From Rosa chinensis (taxonomy: Eukaryota > Streptophyta > Magnoliopsida > Rosales > Rosaceae), in contig NC_037088.1 in the NCBI RefSeq assembly GCF_002994745.2, positions 58,112,397 through 58,176,396 of the forward strand: 64,000 bases of DNA, in the 5' to 3' direction. Made by a program: the position numbers and the translations under genes. Below the pieces are notes generated by a model. That model searched no databases and had not been told where the DNA came from. It saw only the letters and a list, made by a program, of their open reading frames with translations. Positions within the stretch are counted from its first letter, which is position 1, and each line of letters begins with the position of its first letter. This document shows, piece by piece, positions 34,729 through 46,037 of the stretch.

Positions 34729-37189
34729 ACGTCTGTTTTAGCTTTAGGCTTTATCATACTTTTATTTATTTATATATTTTTTCCAGTTTGGTCACAGTAT
34801 TACAGCAATTATATGCATGTAATATGTCTTTGCAGAGTTTTTTTTTATAGTAACTTGTTCAACATTGTTGACCTTTGACTCGATTAATCATAATTAAGGA
34901 CTTAAATATCCCAGAAAGGTATTGTTAAGTTAACCAACAGATTGTGTTATGGATACTAGGATAGGAATGTCTTGTAAGTTCAATGTCTTTTTGTCTTTCC
35001 CCTCTCCTTTCCAATCTTTCCTTCTATTTTTCTTGTTATAGCTAATTGTTCATTTCATTTCATTTGCAGGTGAAAACAGAAGAACAAATGGGATATAAGT
35101 ATGGCGAAACTTGCTTTCGTTTATGTTTCTAGTATTATGTACCGTTTAGACTTAAATTTTTGTTTCATTTCGACATGTTATGCATAGAAATACTTGGGAT
35201 GTTGTTATGTACTTTGAGCATCAATATTAATCAAAATTTATTTACTTACGATATGCATTCTCATTAGATTTCCTAGCAACAGTTACAAGTCAGTTTATAA
35301 CTATAAAAAATGAAGTCATATAAGAACTAATACATCAATTCTAAAAGAAAAAATTGATGTCCCATTAGTCAGTGGATAATGAAATATTATGACAGAACCG
35401 ATGTCCCAAAAGCTAGTGTACATTGAATTATAATCTAGAGATCGATGTTTTATATAAGAATGGACATCAATATAGATTGAATAAGTGATGTCCTAGGAGT
35501 TACGGGATATCGCCATATAGTGAGAATTGATGTGCCGAATACTAAATGACATCGTTTGTGTTTTGAGAAACGATATTAAAATGCATAGTTGTGATGTTGG
35601 ACCTATACTTCATTAAGCATTAAATGCCAAAATATGAAGATTTAACGATATCTAAACACACTAATATGACATCGTAATAACGGTTTTACATCGGTTCCAT
35701 AAGCTTATTCGATGTCTATTGTTGAACTGGACATCGGTTTTTGACTGATGTCTTTTTATTTGTGATCTTTAACATCACCCACTAAGACATCGGATGGTTT
35801 TTTTTTTAACATCGGTTTCTGGCCGATGTCTAAGGCAAAAATCCTAGTAGTGTACGCTATAAATAGATGGATAATGTCAAATTTATCGATTTTCAGTTTC
35901 GATTGTTTAGATTGCACGAAATCCTTATATGCCCACTAATGCGGTTTAACTTTGTTTATTAGTTGTATTGAAAAATATACCTTCTATGAACAACAACGTG
36001 GAGGAAATAAATTTTATCAAAATTGACCGTTGGATGCTGTCATGATTAGAATAAATAGTTATGGTCAAAATTTCAGCTATTTTTGTCTTTGTTTAGGTCT
36101 TGATCTACTAGATCAACCCTAAACCCTAAATACCACATAAAACTAAGATGCTCATAACCGCTCATTCGCAACTTATTTTTTCTATTTGTCAGCTCTCATA
36201 CTCTCATGGGTATGAGGTATATCAAATAATGTAAAAATTTTGAAAAGTTTATCTCCTAGTGGTTTAGCTCCCCTTAGGGAAGTATATGTGCACATAAGGT
36301 TGACCGCTTTATTTGATATCGAAATGATGGCAGATCGGGTTAATTTTTTTACAAAATACCTGCTAATATGATATAAATAGATGGGTAATATCAAATTTAT
36401 CGATTTCTAATTTCGATTATTTGGACTGCACAAAATCCTTATATGTCTACTAATGTAGTCTAACTAGTTTATTAGCTGTTTCGAAAAGTATACCTTCAAT
36501 GAGCAACAATGTGGAGGAAATAGACTTTATCAAAATTGACCGTTGGATATTATCATAATAATAATAAATGGTTGTGGTCAAAATTTAAACTATTTTCGTT
36601 GTCGTTTGGGTCTCGATCTACTAAGTCAACTCTAAATCCTAAAAGTCACATAAAACTAATATGCTCATATAAAAATTTTGTGTGATAAAAAAATTATTGA
36701 AAATTTATAAATTTGACATTAGTAAATACATGGACAGTGTCAAATCTATTGATTACTTAATAAAATTAAAATGCTTACTTATTTTAATCAAAATAAGATT
36801 TTCTTTTATCCAAAATATCTATCTCCACCATTAAAATTAAAATGAGTATTTATTTTTTCTTATTATAAAAAGTAAAACTTTTAGTATAATTTAATAAATC
36901 CGTTTATTATAATTTTTTACACTGTTATAACAAACTAAATAAAAACTAAAAAAAGTTAAACAAATTAAATTGCCCTTTGACCTTTGTCAAAAAAAACCAA
37001 TAAATTTGTAAATAAAAAAAAATACCGAATAGGTGCAGCCTACGTGACTCGAACCTTCACAGCCAGCTCAACAGCTACGTAGCTTCACCACTATGCCAAC
37101 CAAACTTATTTCAACGCTTTGGTTCAATTGAAATATAACTAGTATCAGATTCTTCTTCCACCTTCCTTTTCTGGGTTCTTCGCAAATCG

Positions 37190-38030
37190 CAAGTTCACAT
37201 CTTCAAATCTCAGTAACCTGTAGATGCGGCTGGCCTCATCTGGCCATGATTGGACGATCTGATTTGGAGCTCCGCCTTCAGGGCACTTCACAGCGGCGCC
37301 CCGATGCCGTTAGATTTGTCTCTTCGCCGCGTTATGCCTCTAGTCTCGATTTGTCCAATCTTTGAGTGAGGGAGGACAATCAAAATCCTAAAGTTTCGGT
37401 GGCACCCAGCCTCCGACGGTTTCTCCAAGTTTCACCCGAGTAGGGTCACTTTTCGCAGTGCATGGGGTATGAAATTTAGCTTTCTCATCGAACTCTACAT
37501 CTTGGTGAATTTGGTTTTCAATTTTATTGTAGTTTTGGACGAGTTGGTGTATGGGGGGAGTCGGCCTTCGCCGAGTTGGGTTTTTAATTTTACTGCTCAT
37601 GGTAGCTATTCTAAGTTTTGTTGGTTCGTTTCCAACTTTGGGTCTTGCCAGAGACAGGTGCTGGTGAGATTTGATGGGTTTAGGTGAGTTTTGATGCACG
37701 ATTGCCGGTGATGGATGATAGAAGAGTTGCCACTACATGTAGCGGCTTCGTTTGCCTGTGGTTGCGACGACCCTCTTCGAAGCGGTGGAGATTGCGTGTG
37801 GTCATAGCTGAAAGTGAGGTGGAGGAGGGTGGTCGGGGATTGGGTTGGGTTTGGCCCTGGGTTTGCGGTATATTAAACAATGAGGTCGAGGACTCTAAGG
37901 TCCCAGCTGCATCGCATGGGTTTGAATCAAACGGTTTGATTGATAGTGTGAGATCAAATTTTGATTTGGAATTCTGCTATTTGGTAGATTTGGGCCATGA
38001 ACCGGAATGAAAGTTCTTGCCCTCGATCTT
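37190..38030 (+). other. GC-rich possible captured gene fragment near the MULE right end
   Basis: GC-richer than its surroundings, with open frames of 70-108 aa (for example 37684-38010, plus) and donor/acceptor-like sites. No family was recognised. Mirrors the GC-rich stretch near the left end, but the two are not obviously homologous. Confidence 0.35.
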
Positions 38031-38309
38031 GATCTAATGGAATTGGGGACCCTGGGTTTTTGTTAGTTATGAATTTCAGAATTTGGGGAGTGAATCTGTG
38101 GATGATAATCACGCACAGCTACACTGGGTGTCGATGTTGATACTGATGCTGATGATAGCACAGTGTTGAAAGAAAGAGAATGGAATAACAGGTTACCCGG
38201 TCAACATTTTCAACCGTTAGATTTCAGACTTGCTATCCAACGGTCCATAATAAGCTGACGTGCCCGAGCAACCCATCCTCGGAGCATGGTAGAATTTCCG
38301 GACTTGAAG

Positions 38310-39022
38310 AGGTAAACTCACTAAATGGATAGATCCAACAACAAAAAGTGAGATCACAATCTTCTCCAAATCTTACACTGCTTTACTTTTTGATTAGAAA
38401 TAGTAAGTTGGACCTAGGAAGTTACTTAGAATAATTTGAGTGCAACAAGCCAACAACATCAACACTACAATTTCATAAAATAAGTAAATTACTATAGGTG
38501 AGTTGTTTAACTACAAAGAATCAAGGCCATCTTCATCATAAAGCAGAATATCAATCTTTGTGGAACATCACCCCCTCTTAATATCTTCATAAGCTGCGCA
38601 CATGTCTCTGAATACCTCACACACACTGTAACTGCGCGCTAACACATATATTATAATTAGTGCAGTGATAGCCTTAGCAGTTTGGCCCCCACTTCGGCAC
38701 CGGCCTCCTCCGTCCGAGACTCTGAGTCATTTGAAGTGCATACTCCACGTTGGAACGATACTCGTTGTCGACGAAAATATACGTCTTCTATCGTGTTCAT
38801 GAGTTGGTTAATAGAATAAGAAGAATGCGACTATCTAAGAGGCGGAGGGCTGATCGACTGTTAGGCCTATGTCAGCTAATCAGCTATGTTAGTCAACAGT
38901 CCTTCGCAGCAAACCCGCTATAAGAGCAAGAGCAGCTCGAGCTTTATATAGTGATTAATCCAATATTATATTGTATTGAATAGGTTCAACAAGGACAAGT
39001 AGTGACAATATATTTCTAAAAT
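38310..39022. other. continuation of duplicated block B
   Basis: Matches 25045-25275 of copy A (AATCTTCTCC, GTAAGTTGGACC, TACTTAGAAT, TTGAGTGCAAC). From about 38860 it becomes unrelated, including a TATGTTAGTCAACAG...GCAAACCCGCT stretch that faintly resembles the start of the solo LTR at 46 kb. Confidence 0.55.
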
Positions 39023-39298
39023 GGGAAAATTTCACAAATGGTCATTCAACTATGACTCATTCGACACTTTGATCACTTAAGTTTCAAATATATCACTTTG
39101 GTCACTCAACTATTACACTGTTAACCACTTAAGTCACTTTGTTAATTTTTTTCATTAAAAAAAATTATAAAAAATACTCTTTGGGTGACTTAAGTGATTG
39201 ACAGTGTAATAGTTGAGTGACCAAAGTGATATATTTGAAACTTCAGTGACCAAAGTGTCGATGAGTCATAGTTGAGTGACCATTTGTGGAATTCTCCC
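39023..39298. mobile_element. MITE with ~115-bp terminal inverted repeats
   Basis: The left half (GGGAAAATTTCACAAATGGT onward) and right half (in reverse GGGAGAATTCCACAAATGGT onward) are near-perfect inverted repeats around a short AT-rich loop at about 39150-39175. Such long-stem elements can give rise to small RNAs. No clear target duplication was found. Confidence 0.85.
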
Positions 39299-39315
39299 TT
39301 CCCAAAATATTATTA

Positions 39316-41002
39316 GGATTAAATACTGTTTACTCCATATACTTATAGGGTTTCATCGTTTCAGTCCCCGACCTTTGAATTTCACCTAAAAAGTCCATGA
39401 ACTCTCAATTTCCTCCTAATTCGTCCATGCCGTCAATTTCTCTGTTAAGTTGCTGACGTGGCAACCATTTTATGCCGAAATGTCTATTTTACCCTCAGTT
39501 AAAAAAATTTATGTTTTATTTTTATTTTTCTCTTTACTTCCTCTTCCATTCTCTCGCACTCTCTCAATCCCAAGCACCACCACCACCTCTTCCTCCTCTC
39601 CTCCTTCACCAACGACAACGCCAACGCCACCACCACCTCTTCCTTCTCTCTCACCTCCCAAACACCACCAGACACCAAACACCACCTCTTCCTCATCTCC
39701 TCCTTCACCAACGACAATGGCAACACTACCACCTTAGTCACCTCCCAAACACCAAACACTACCTCTTCCTCCTCTCTTTCACGAACGCCAACACCACCAC
39801 CTCCTCTCCATTATCTCCTCCTCTCCTCCTTCACCAATGCCGACGCCACCCACCACCTCCATCATCTGCAAGAGAAGTAAAAACAAGTTGAACTCACGTT
39901 TATAATTTAATCGCAACCAAACCAGTAAATGAAGCAACAATCATCTCAAATATATAAATTGAAATAAAATATCCCAAAGCTCTGAATCGAACCAAGAACT
40001 TTAGCGTTAACTGAAAACCCAGATCACGAGCTCGCCGCGCCACCGCATGATAGCATACCACGGGTCTGGCCAAAACCAAAACAAACACCTTCTTCACCAA
40101 ACCCGAAATTCTCCATAGCCTCTCTCTGTTTGAAATTCAAACCTTACAATGAGGAAATGAGCCAAGAGAAAGGCCCGGCCGGCGGCGAAGGAGGAGGCCG
40201 CCACCAAACCCAAAGCCACTTCCACATTCGCCAAGAGCATCAAGGCCTCGCAGCCTCAACCGGAACCAGAATACGTAGAAGAGCAGAACAACCTTCAAAA
40301 TCTATGGAATGCGGCGTTATCAGCTGAAGTCGATTTACCAATACGACTGGAATTTCTCAAATCTCGAGAAGGAATTTGAAGAAGAAGGAGGGAAGTTTCA
40401 TGGAATCGGGAACAACTACGATTTGGTCGCGGCGGAGCCTGATTGACTTGACCTTGGACCGGAATTGGGGCTATAGCAAGCCGAACGAGGAAACCGCCAT
40501 TTGTTTTTAATCGGAGCAATGACGGGGGCTCTGGGGCTATGGTGGTGGAGGGGAGGATTCTTGGATCTGGGTGGCTTAAGATTGGGTCAAATTGATCGAC
40601 CCCGATCAGACACACATACTGGATTCTCTATTGGCGGCGACAAGCACGAAGTGTGCTCGTTAGATGCAAATGACTTGGGTGGCTTGCTTAGCCATGGCAG
40701 ATTGGGGTGATGGCGGAGATAAAAAGAAGAGGAGAGAGAGCTGGAAGAAGAAGAGGTAAAAAGAAAAAAAATAGAAAAAAAAAAAGGAGAGAAGAAAAAA
40801 ATTAATTAAAAAAGAGTAAATAAGGGTATAGTAGACATTTTAGCTTGAAATTAATGACATGCCAGCAAAATAACGGGGTCTTTGATTGAAAGTTGATGGC
40901 AAAGACTAATTGGGAGTTCATGGATTTTTTAGGTGAAATTCGAAGGTCAGGGACTGAAACGACGAAACCCTATAAGTATAGAGAGTAAACAGTAATTAAC
41001 TC
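39316..41002 (+). mobile_element. Pack-MULE carrying a HIT4-like gene fragment
   Basis: Long terminal inverted repeats (about 95 bp well conserved, about 190 bp overall; left TTAAATACTGTTTACTCC, right in reverse TTAATTACTGTTTACTCT) are flanked by a 9-bp near-match target duplication (39307-39315 and 41003-41011, of the type TTATTATTA, 8 of 9). This structure and TSD length fit a Mutator-like element. The interior is Pro/Ser-rich CT-rich sequence (39540-39870) and a captured gene piece (40149-40410), with no transposase. Confidence 0.8.
40149..40410 (+). pseudogene. HEAT INTOLERANT 4-like gene fragment, broken
   Basis: Starts ATG AGG AAA then an in-frame TGA at codon 4, followed by a Lys/Ala-rich start (KRKARPAAKEEAATKPKA), EEQNNLQNLWNAA and, in another frame, QLKSIYQYDWNFSNLEKEFE. 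I recognise the LW..AFPVGTEW.QL...YQ..WNFSNLE pattern of plant HIT4-type proteins, nuclear chromatin-associated proteins needed for heat tolerance. The nonsense codon and the deletion/frameshift between NAA and QLK show it is not functional. The rest of the gene is absent. Identification is from memory of the family. Confidence 0.5.
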
Positions 41003-41011
41003 TTATTATTA

Positions 41012-43577
41012 ATTCAGTTTTGTTTTTTATGATTACAAATGTTAGTGAGCTTTTGGATGTCAACTAGGCTCCAAAATCCTAAAACATCACCATGCATATA
41101 GTGACTTCATTGTCGACCATTCATGCTGGCTATACCTATAAACCACTGCAAGTCCACGAAAGTTACAAAGTGTGAAGAACTTGGGTGCAAATCAAATGAC
41201 CCTTCTCATCCCAATTGTGTTCCTTTGGTACCTAAGATAAAACCTTGAATCCAATCTAGGTTACTTTTGGCGGATCAGAAAAAACGTTTTTGTTTAACTG
41301 AACATTGGTAATCTGAATCCTAACCATAAGTGAAATGAGATATCAGAGAAGAGACAATCTATGGTACTTGTGGGCATCTCATACACTCATTTACAACTAT
41401 TTAAACAAAAACTTACAATTATTTGAACCAAAATTACAACATTGAGAACAAAAGTTACCATATTCATTTACACTATTTACATATAGTTAAACAAAAATTA
41501 CAACATTGACAACAAATTTATTCAAAAGCTTGTAACAATGTCGTAAGAGGTGTAATTAATTACCATTATTAGAACTAAGATTACAACAAAAATTACAACA
41601 TTGACAACGAATTTGTTCAAAAGATTGTAACAATGTCGTAAGAAGTGTAATTACCATTATTAGAACTAAGATTACACAAAATAAGACTCAACATTACCAC
41701 TCTGACAACAAATTTGTTGTCACTTTTGTAAATGTGGGTATGAGATACCGACAAGTACACTAGAATTTTGCATCGGAGAATATTAAAAAATTAGTTAACG
41801 TCTTTTTTCATTCATATGAAGTGCAACCTGTGTCATTGACGATTTGAATAAAAATGATTGAAGAATTGGGGTGGGTATCCAACCTACGATCATTTTGTAA
41901 ATGTTCTTCTTATACAGATCATAGCTCTTCATCTACAATTGATAAAGGGGCAGTAAGTTTAGTCACAGGAAACAAACAATTATTCCTTATAAAAATAGTT
42001 AGTTACGACAAGTTACAGTCTCTTAAAAACTCAGGTCATCAAGATCTATTTAATGATCACAACATCGATCTTAACTATTTCGAAGCTCCTTGAGCAGAAA
42101 TTCTATATTCGATCTCTTTACATCTCTGTAATTTGTCTTCAATCGAAATCAATATAATACATAGAAAACACATTTTCTATGCTAACCACATACTATATAC
42201 AAGAATTGTTGGCATATTGTTTGATTAAATCTGTCACAAAATTGCATTTGAAAACATTTATATCTAGTCTTAACAGAACGAGTACACTGGGATTGTCACG
42301 GTGTTGCGGTGGATGACCATGCAGCCTTGTCCTAAACTATATTACACATTGTTGGCATTACCGGCCAATGCCCTTCTTGTTTACAAGAACGCACATTACA
42401 AGCTTTTTTTACGAATCCCGTAAATAGGTCAAATTTGGAGTGAAATGATCTGAACCCGATATGTGTAGCAACAACAAAAATTTAAGCCAACCTGATCCGA
42501 TAACCATGTGGATCGTTAATAGCTCAATCCAAATACGTATCTAGCGGATTAATGAATACTCAGTCCACTAAACCGATTCTTTTATTATAATGAATATTCT
42601 TAAATTTCAAATAATATATATATATATATATATATATATTTATCATGATGCTTTACAAACTTCAATAAAACATTAAAATAAAAAGAAGAGTATCACCGAA
42701 TGTTGAATTAAATAACCAAAATTCTCCTTACAATAATACCCTAAAGTAAATAAAATCTTATATTTATATATAAAAAAATTAATTGAAGTATACAAAATCA
42801 TTATTGGATTAGATCAAACTAAATTCGTGTTTGATCTGTTAAATAAACAGATTAATTGATCTGGATCATTACTAGATAACATATATCAAATTTTTAATCT
42901 AAACCTGTTCAATAACTACATATCCGGATCAAAATCCGGTCCATTGACAATTCTACTTACAATCTCCAGCTTTCAAATGGTCTTACAATATTGTTTGGAA
43001 AACCCCCACATTACAACTTATGAGATGAAAGTGACTTGGGCAACAAGCAAAGTGGTAACATAAAAATAACTCAAAGCTTGAATATAGTCATATGCATTAC
43101 CATTTCCCTCGCATTATTGACTTGTTTACTGCAAAATCAAATGCCAAAACAGCACCAAATAGTCTTTTCCATCTGCTTTGTTTTGTTCTTTAGGCTTTAA
43201 TTGCTCTATCTTACCATCATCCTTCGTTCTCTTCCGTTATTAATTGGTTTGGTCAAGAAAGTCGAATGAAAATTTTGCTTTCCTAGCGTGGTCTTCTATG
43301 AAACACTTTTAACTGGAAGCAATCAATCAAACATGACTTCAATATATATCATATATACTTGATTAGGATTAATTTTGGAATACAATCATTGGAGATAGCA
43401 TGGCGTGCCAAATAAGCCCAAAAAGAACAAGAATAACAGAAATCCACACTTAAGACTTAATTTGGAGACGTAAATTGATAGATTACAAAGGAAAAGTGAG
43501 AACACAATCTTGTACCAAATTGATGTTAACGTATAGTTAAATAACATATTAAGTTTCTCAATTTCTCAACGTATAGC
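41012..43577. other. gene-free stretch; blocks B (end) and C (start)
   Basis: 41150-41345 matches 25690-25830, 27010-27040 and 48340-48510. 41380-41720 holds an internal imperfect duplication built from TTACAACATTGACAACAAATTTG-like phrases. 43070-43550 is block copy C. No coding region is supported. Confidence 0.6.
42618..42641. repeat. (TA)n microsatellite
   Basis: About 11-12 TA units in an AT-rich stretch. Confidence 0.9.
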
Positions 43578-43619
<42 letters not shown>

Positions 43620-43799
43620 TCCGTCTCAGGTGCGGACGTCCGTACTGAGCGGACGGTATGGATTTCCTGTTTTCGACAACTTTCTGGCCACATTTTTACA
43701 TCTTAACCGTTCAGTTTTTAGGTCCTAGTGTATAGATCACCTATGCAAAATTTCAGCCAATTTGGTGATTGTTAAGGCATCCAAAACTGCAATTTACCA
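43578..43799 (-). mobile_element. (TA)n tract and probable repeat fragment abutting the hAT pseudogene
   Basis: A (TA)n run (43580-43615) followed by ACAGTCCGTCTCAGGTGCGG and about 170 bp with a GGCATCCAAAACTGCAATTT phrase that looks like dispersed-repeat sequence. It may be the 3' end of a LINE (RTE-type) in minus orientation whose insertion removed the transposase C-terminus. The class is uncertain. Confidence 0.35.
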
Positions 43800-45075
43800 T
43801 TATAAATACGAACGGTTCCGGTTCGACAGCCACTTCGAATCCTCCTCCTCAGCCGTCCTATCAAACCCCCGTTTCAGCTGCAATGCAGTATCCAACATGA
43901 TGTAGGTGGAATTCCACCTTGTTGGAACATCTAAAATACAAACTTTTTTGCTGTCCAGATTTTCATTCTCGACACAAACCTTAAAATCATCAAGCCTAGA
44001 TGGTGAACTTCTATCATAGCAAATTGCGTTCCTAATGCTAGTAATAGACTTGTCCAAAATATGCAAACCCGACTTAACAATCAGGTTCACAATGTGAGCC
44101 AAGCACCTCACATGTAGAAACTGCCCTCCTAATACTTGTTGCTGATCAAGGTTGCACAATTTCTTCCTAATGTAATCAATCGCCACCTTGTTGGCTGAGG
44201 CATTATCTACGCTAATGGTTAAAACCCTCTTGATTCCCCACTGCAGCAAAGAACACTCAAGAATCTTACCTATGGTATTTCCCTGATGGTTTGGAATTAG
44301 ACAGAAGTTAAGCACCCTCTTGTGCATTCTCCATCCATTATCTATGAAATGAGCTGTAATAACCATGTACGTAGTTTATGTTTTGAACTGATGTCCAAGT
44401 ATCGGTTGTCAAACACACACAATGGTTGTTTAGCTCATTCTTCAACTCTGCCTTCTTTGCATCATACATCCCTAAGAAGGTTTTCAATATGGTTTTCCTA
44501 CATGGAATGTCAAAGTTAGGGACTGCTACCTTGCAAAACCTTCTAAATCCCGGTCTTTCAATGGCACTAAATGGGAGTTCATCAATTACAATCATTTCAG
44601 TTGCAGCTATGACACAGTTATCTTGATTCCATTTTAAAACAACATCATCAGACCCATCGAAGTTCAGATGAGTCTGACCCTTACTTAAATCTGTTCTACC
44701 CAGGTATCCAGTGCAAACTTGCTCAATGTGCTTTCTAAGGCTGCTAGTACCATTGTTAGTAGAATGACATGCAAGAAGAGTAGGGCAATACTTACATTGT
44801 GCCCTCTTTTTATTCCCGACAACAGTTTCCTTTCCATCAACGGTTTCGATGATAGGATGATCCTCCTTGGTGAAATGCTACCAGACCTAGGACCTTTCTC
44901 TTGTCATAACAACTCTACTTTTCCTCTTCCTCTTCATTGCAGTAGAGTGAGCCGACTTTGTCTTCTTTGATTTAGGACTAGGCACTTCCTTTGCATTCTT
45001 CGGAGACCCGCCTGATTCTTCACTTCCAGTTCCACTTCCACTTCCACCATTTACAACAACCACTGTTGAATCCAT
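43800..45075 (-). pseudogene. hAT transposase pseudogene (RICESLEEPER-like)
   Basis: Transposase of the hobo/Ac/Tam3 superfamily. Visible in order: a start at 45075 (MDSTVVVVNGG), a BED-type zinc finger (VW-HFTKED, CKYCPTLLACHS, LRKHIEQVC), then the RNase H-like core with LTTDTWTS, TISVDNASANK, FLHVRCLAHIVNLIV and PTRWNSTYIML. Breaks: two in-frame TAG codons around VW-HF (near 44880), a 4-bp GTAC frameshift near 44350-44366, and loss of everything after FDRTAEEEDSKW, including the C-terminal hATC dimerisation region. It cannot make a working transposase. Confidence 0.85.
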
Positions 45076-46037
45076 GTCGACATTTATACAAATTAAACCA
45101 TACCACAAATAAGATCAAATGCTCCATACAAATTAAACCATACCACAAATAAGCTCAAAGCCTCCATACAAATTAAACCATACCGCAATTTCGCTGGACT
45201 CTGGAGATTTGTGAGTCGGAAATGGGAAGAAATCACCTGAACTAGGTTCAAATGAAGAGGAGTTAATGATAATCATCCTGTTATAATTGAAAAAGTGAAA
45301 TTGCAGATCGATGAGAGATGGAGAGCATAGCGAGCTTACCAGTTTCTGGGTTCAAGACTTTGAGAGAAGCGACTGGAGCTTTAATTTGGGTTTTGATCGA
45401 TTGCAGATCGATGGGGCTTCATGGGGTTTTGATCGATTGCAGATTAATGGGATTTGAGAGACTGAGAGAGTTCTTCAGGCGCTTTAATTTGGGTTTTGAT
45501 CGATTGCAGATCGATGGGGCTTCATGGGGTTTTGATCGATAGGATTTGAGAGACTGAGAGAGTTCGTCTGGGGCTTCATGGGGTTTTCATCGATTGTAGA
45601 TCGATGGGGTTTGAGAGACTGAGAGAGTTTGTCTCGGGCTTCAGGGGGTTTTGATCGATTGCAGATCGATGGGGTTTGTGAGACTGAGAGAGTTCGACTG
45701 TTTGAGAGAGGAGATGTTAGGTTTTAATCGAAAGTCAAATGGATAATTGGATATGAGATGGAGAATTGATGATCGCATAGTCCTTAAGTTGGTGTGATCT
45801 CATGAGAAAAGGTGTATTTTACTAGAATAAGCTTGGCCCTATTATCCACTTATACTATGACATCTGTATTTCGGTTCCAAGTGAGTTTTAAATACAAGGA
45901 CCGGAACCGAACCGAGAAGGCATCACCAAGAACAGAACCAAAAATCTTGGCAACACATATGTTGTATAACCGAACCGAACCGGGTTTTTCGGTGCAGATC
46001 CGCAGGTTTTCCGATTCTAAGTCTCAGGCCTAGCCTA
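45076..46037 (-). mobile_element. 5' region and terminus of the hAT element
   Basis: Upstream of the transposase start. 45880-46030 is rich in CGGTTCGG-type repeats on the minus strand and ends near TCTCAGGCCTAGCC, as subterminal regions of plant hAT elements do. The exact terminus and 8-bp target duplication were not resolved, because the solo LTR begins at 46038 and the other end is lost. Confidence 0.5.
45400..45690. repeat. TTTTGATCGATTGCAGATCGATGG minisatellite
   Basis: Several imperfect copies of a GATCGATTGCAGATCGATGG-centred unit with GGGCTTCATGGGG and GAGACTGAGAGAGTT segments, in the leader of the hAT gene. Unit lengths vary between about 30 and 70 bp. Confidence 0.75.

Larger units (their letters stand above)
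32009..35852. mobile_element. CACTA (En/Spm-type) element carrying host gene fragments
   Basis: It starts CACTACTAAAATTTTGCTCT and ends, read in reverse, CACTACTAGGATTTTTGCCT, the CACTA hallmark, within a perfect 3-bp target duplication TAC (32006-32008 and 35853-35855). Excising it restores the flanking repeat unit exactly. Subterminal ACATCGGTTT-like motifs recur at both ends, as transposase-binding repeats do in this superfamily. No TNPD/TNPA frame is visible, so it is non-autonomous. It holds exon-like pieces of two unrelated host genes (separate entries), making it a Pack-CACTA. Confidence 0.92.
29980..36700. repeat. ~500-bp satellite-like tandem array inside the MULE
   Basis: Six diverged units, counted by a shared GCACAAAATCCTTA anchor at 30071, 30588, 31085, 31568, 35914 and 36428. 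Spacing is 517, 497, 483, about 499 once the CACTA element is removed, and 514. Each unit also holds CCGTTGGATGTCAT and TTTTCGANCTGTCAGCTCTC motifs. The CACTA element sits within the fourth interval. No coding capacity. Confidence 0.8.
28113..38300. mobile_element. Mutator-like element (MULE), 10.2 kb, containing a nested CACTA
   Basis: A perfect 9-bp target duplication GACTTGAAG (28104-28112 and 38301-38309), the length typical of Mutator elements, bounds termini that match in inverted orientation over about 36 bp with 7-8 mismatches (left GGAACGTCTTCCATGCTCGG; the right end reads in reverse GGAAATTCTACCATGCTCCG). The sequence outside resumes the duplicated block exactly where copies A and C continue, which independently proves insertion. 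Inside are an array of roughly 500-bp repeats, the CACTA element, and GC-richer ends (28.74-29.06 and 37.2-38.0 kb) that look like captured exons. No MURA transposase was found, so it is non-autonomous. Confidence 0.8.

Noticed and set aside
34590..34878. A possible small helicase-like gene
   Set aside because: Only motif VI-sized coding sequence with splice-like borders is present; it is a captured exon in a CACTA element, not a gene.
39450..39891. Proline-rich extensin-like protein (95 and 139 aa frames)
   Set aside because: Open in two plus frames and on the minus strand because of CCACCA/CT-rich repeats within a Pack-MULE; no signal peptide and no Ser-Pro4 pattern.
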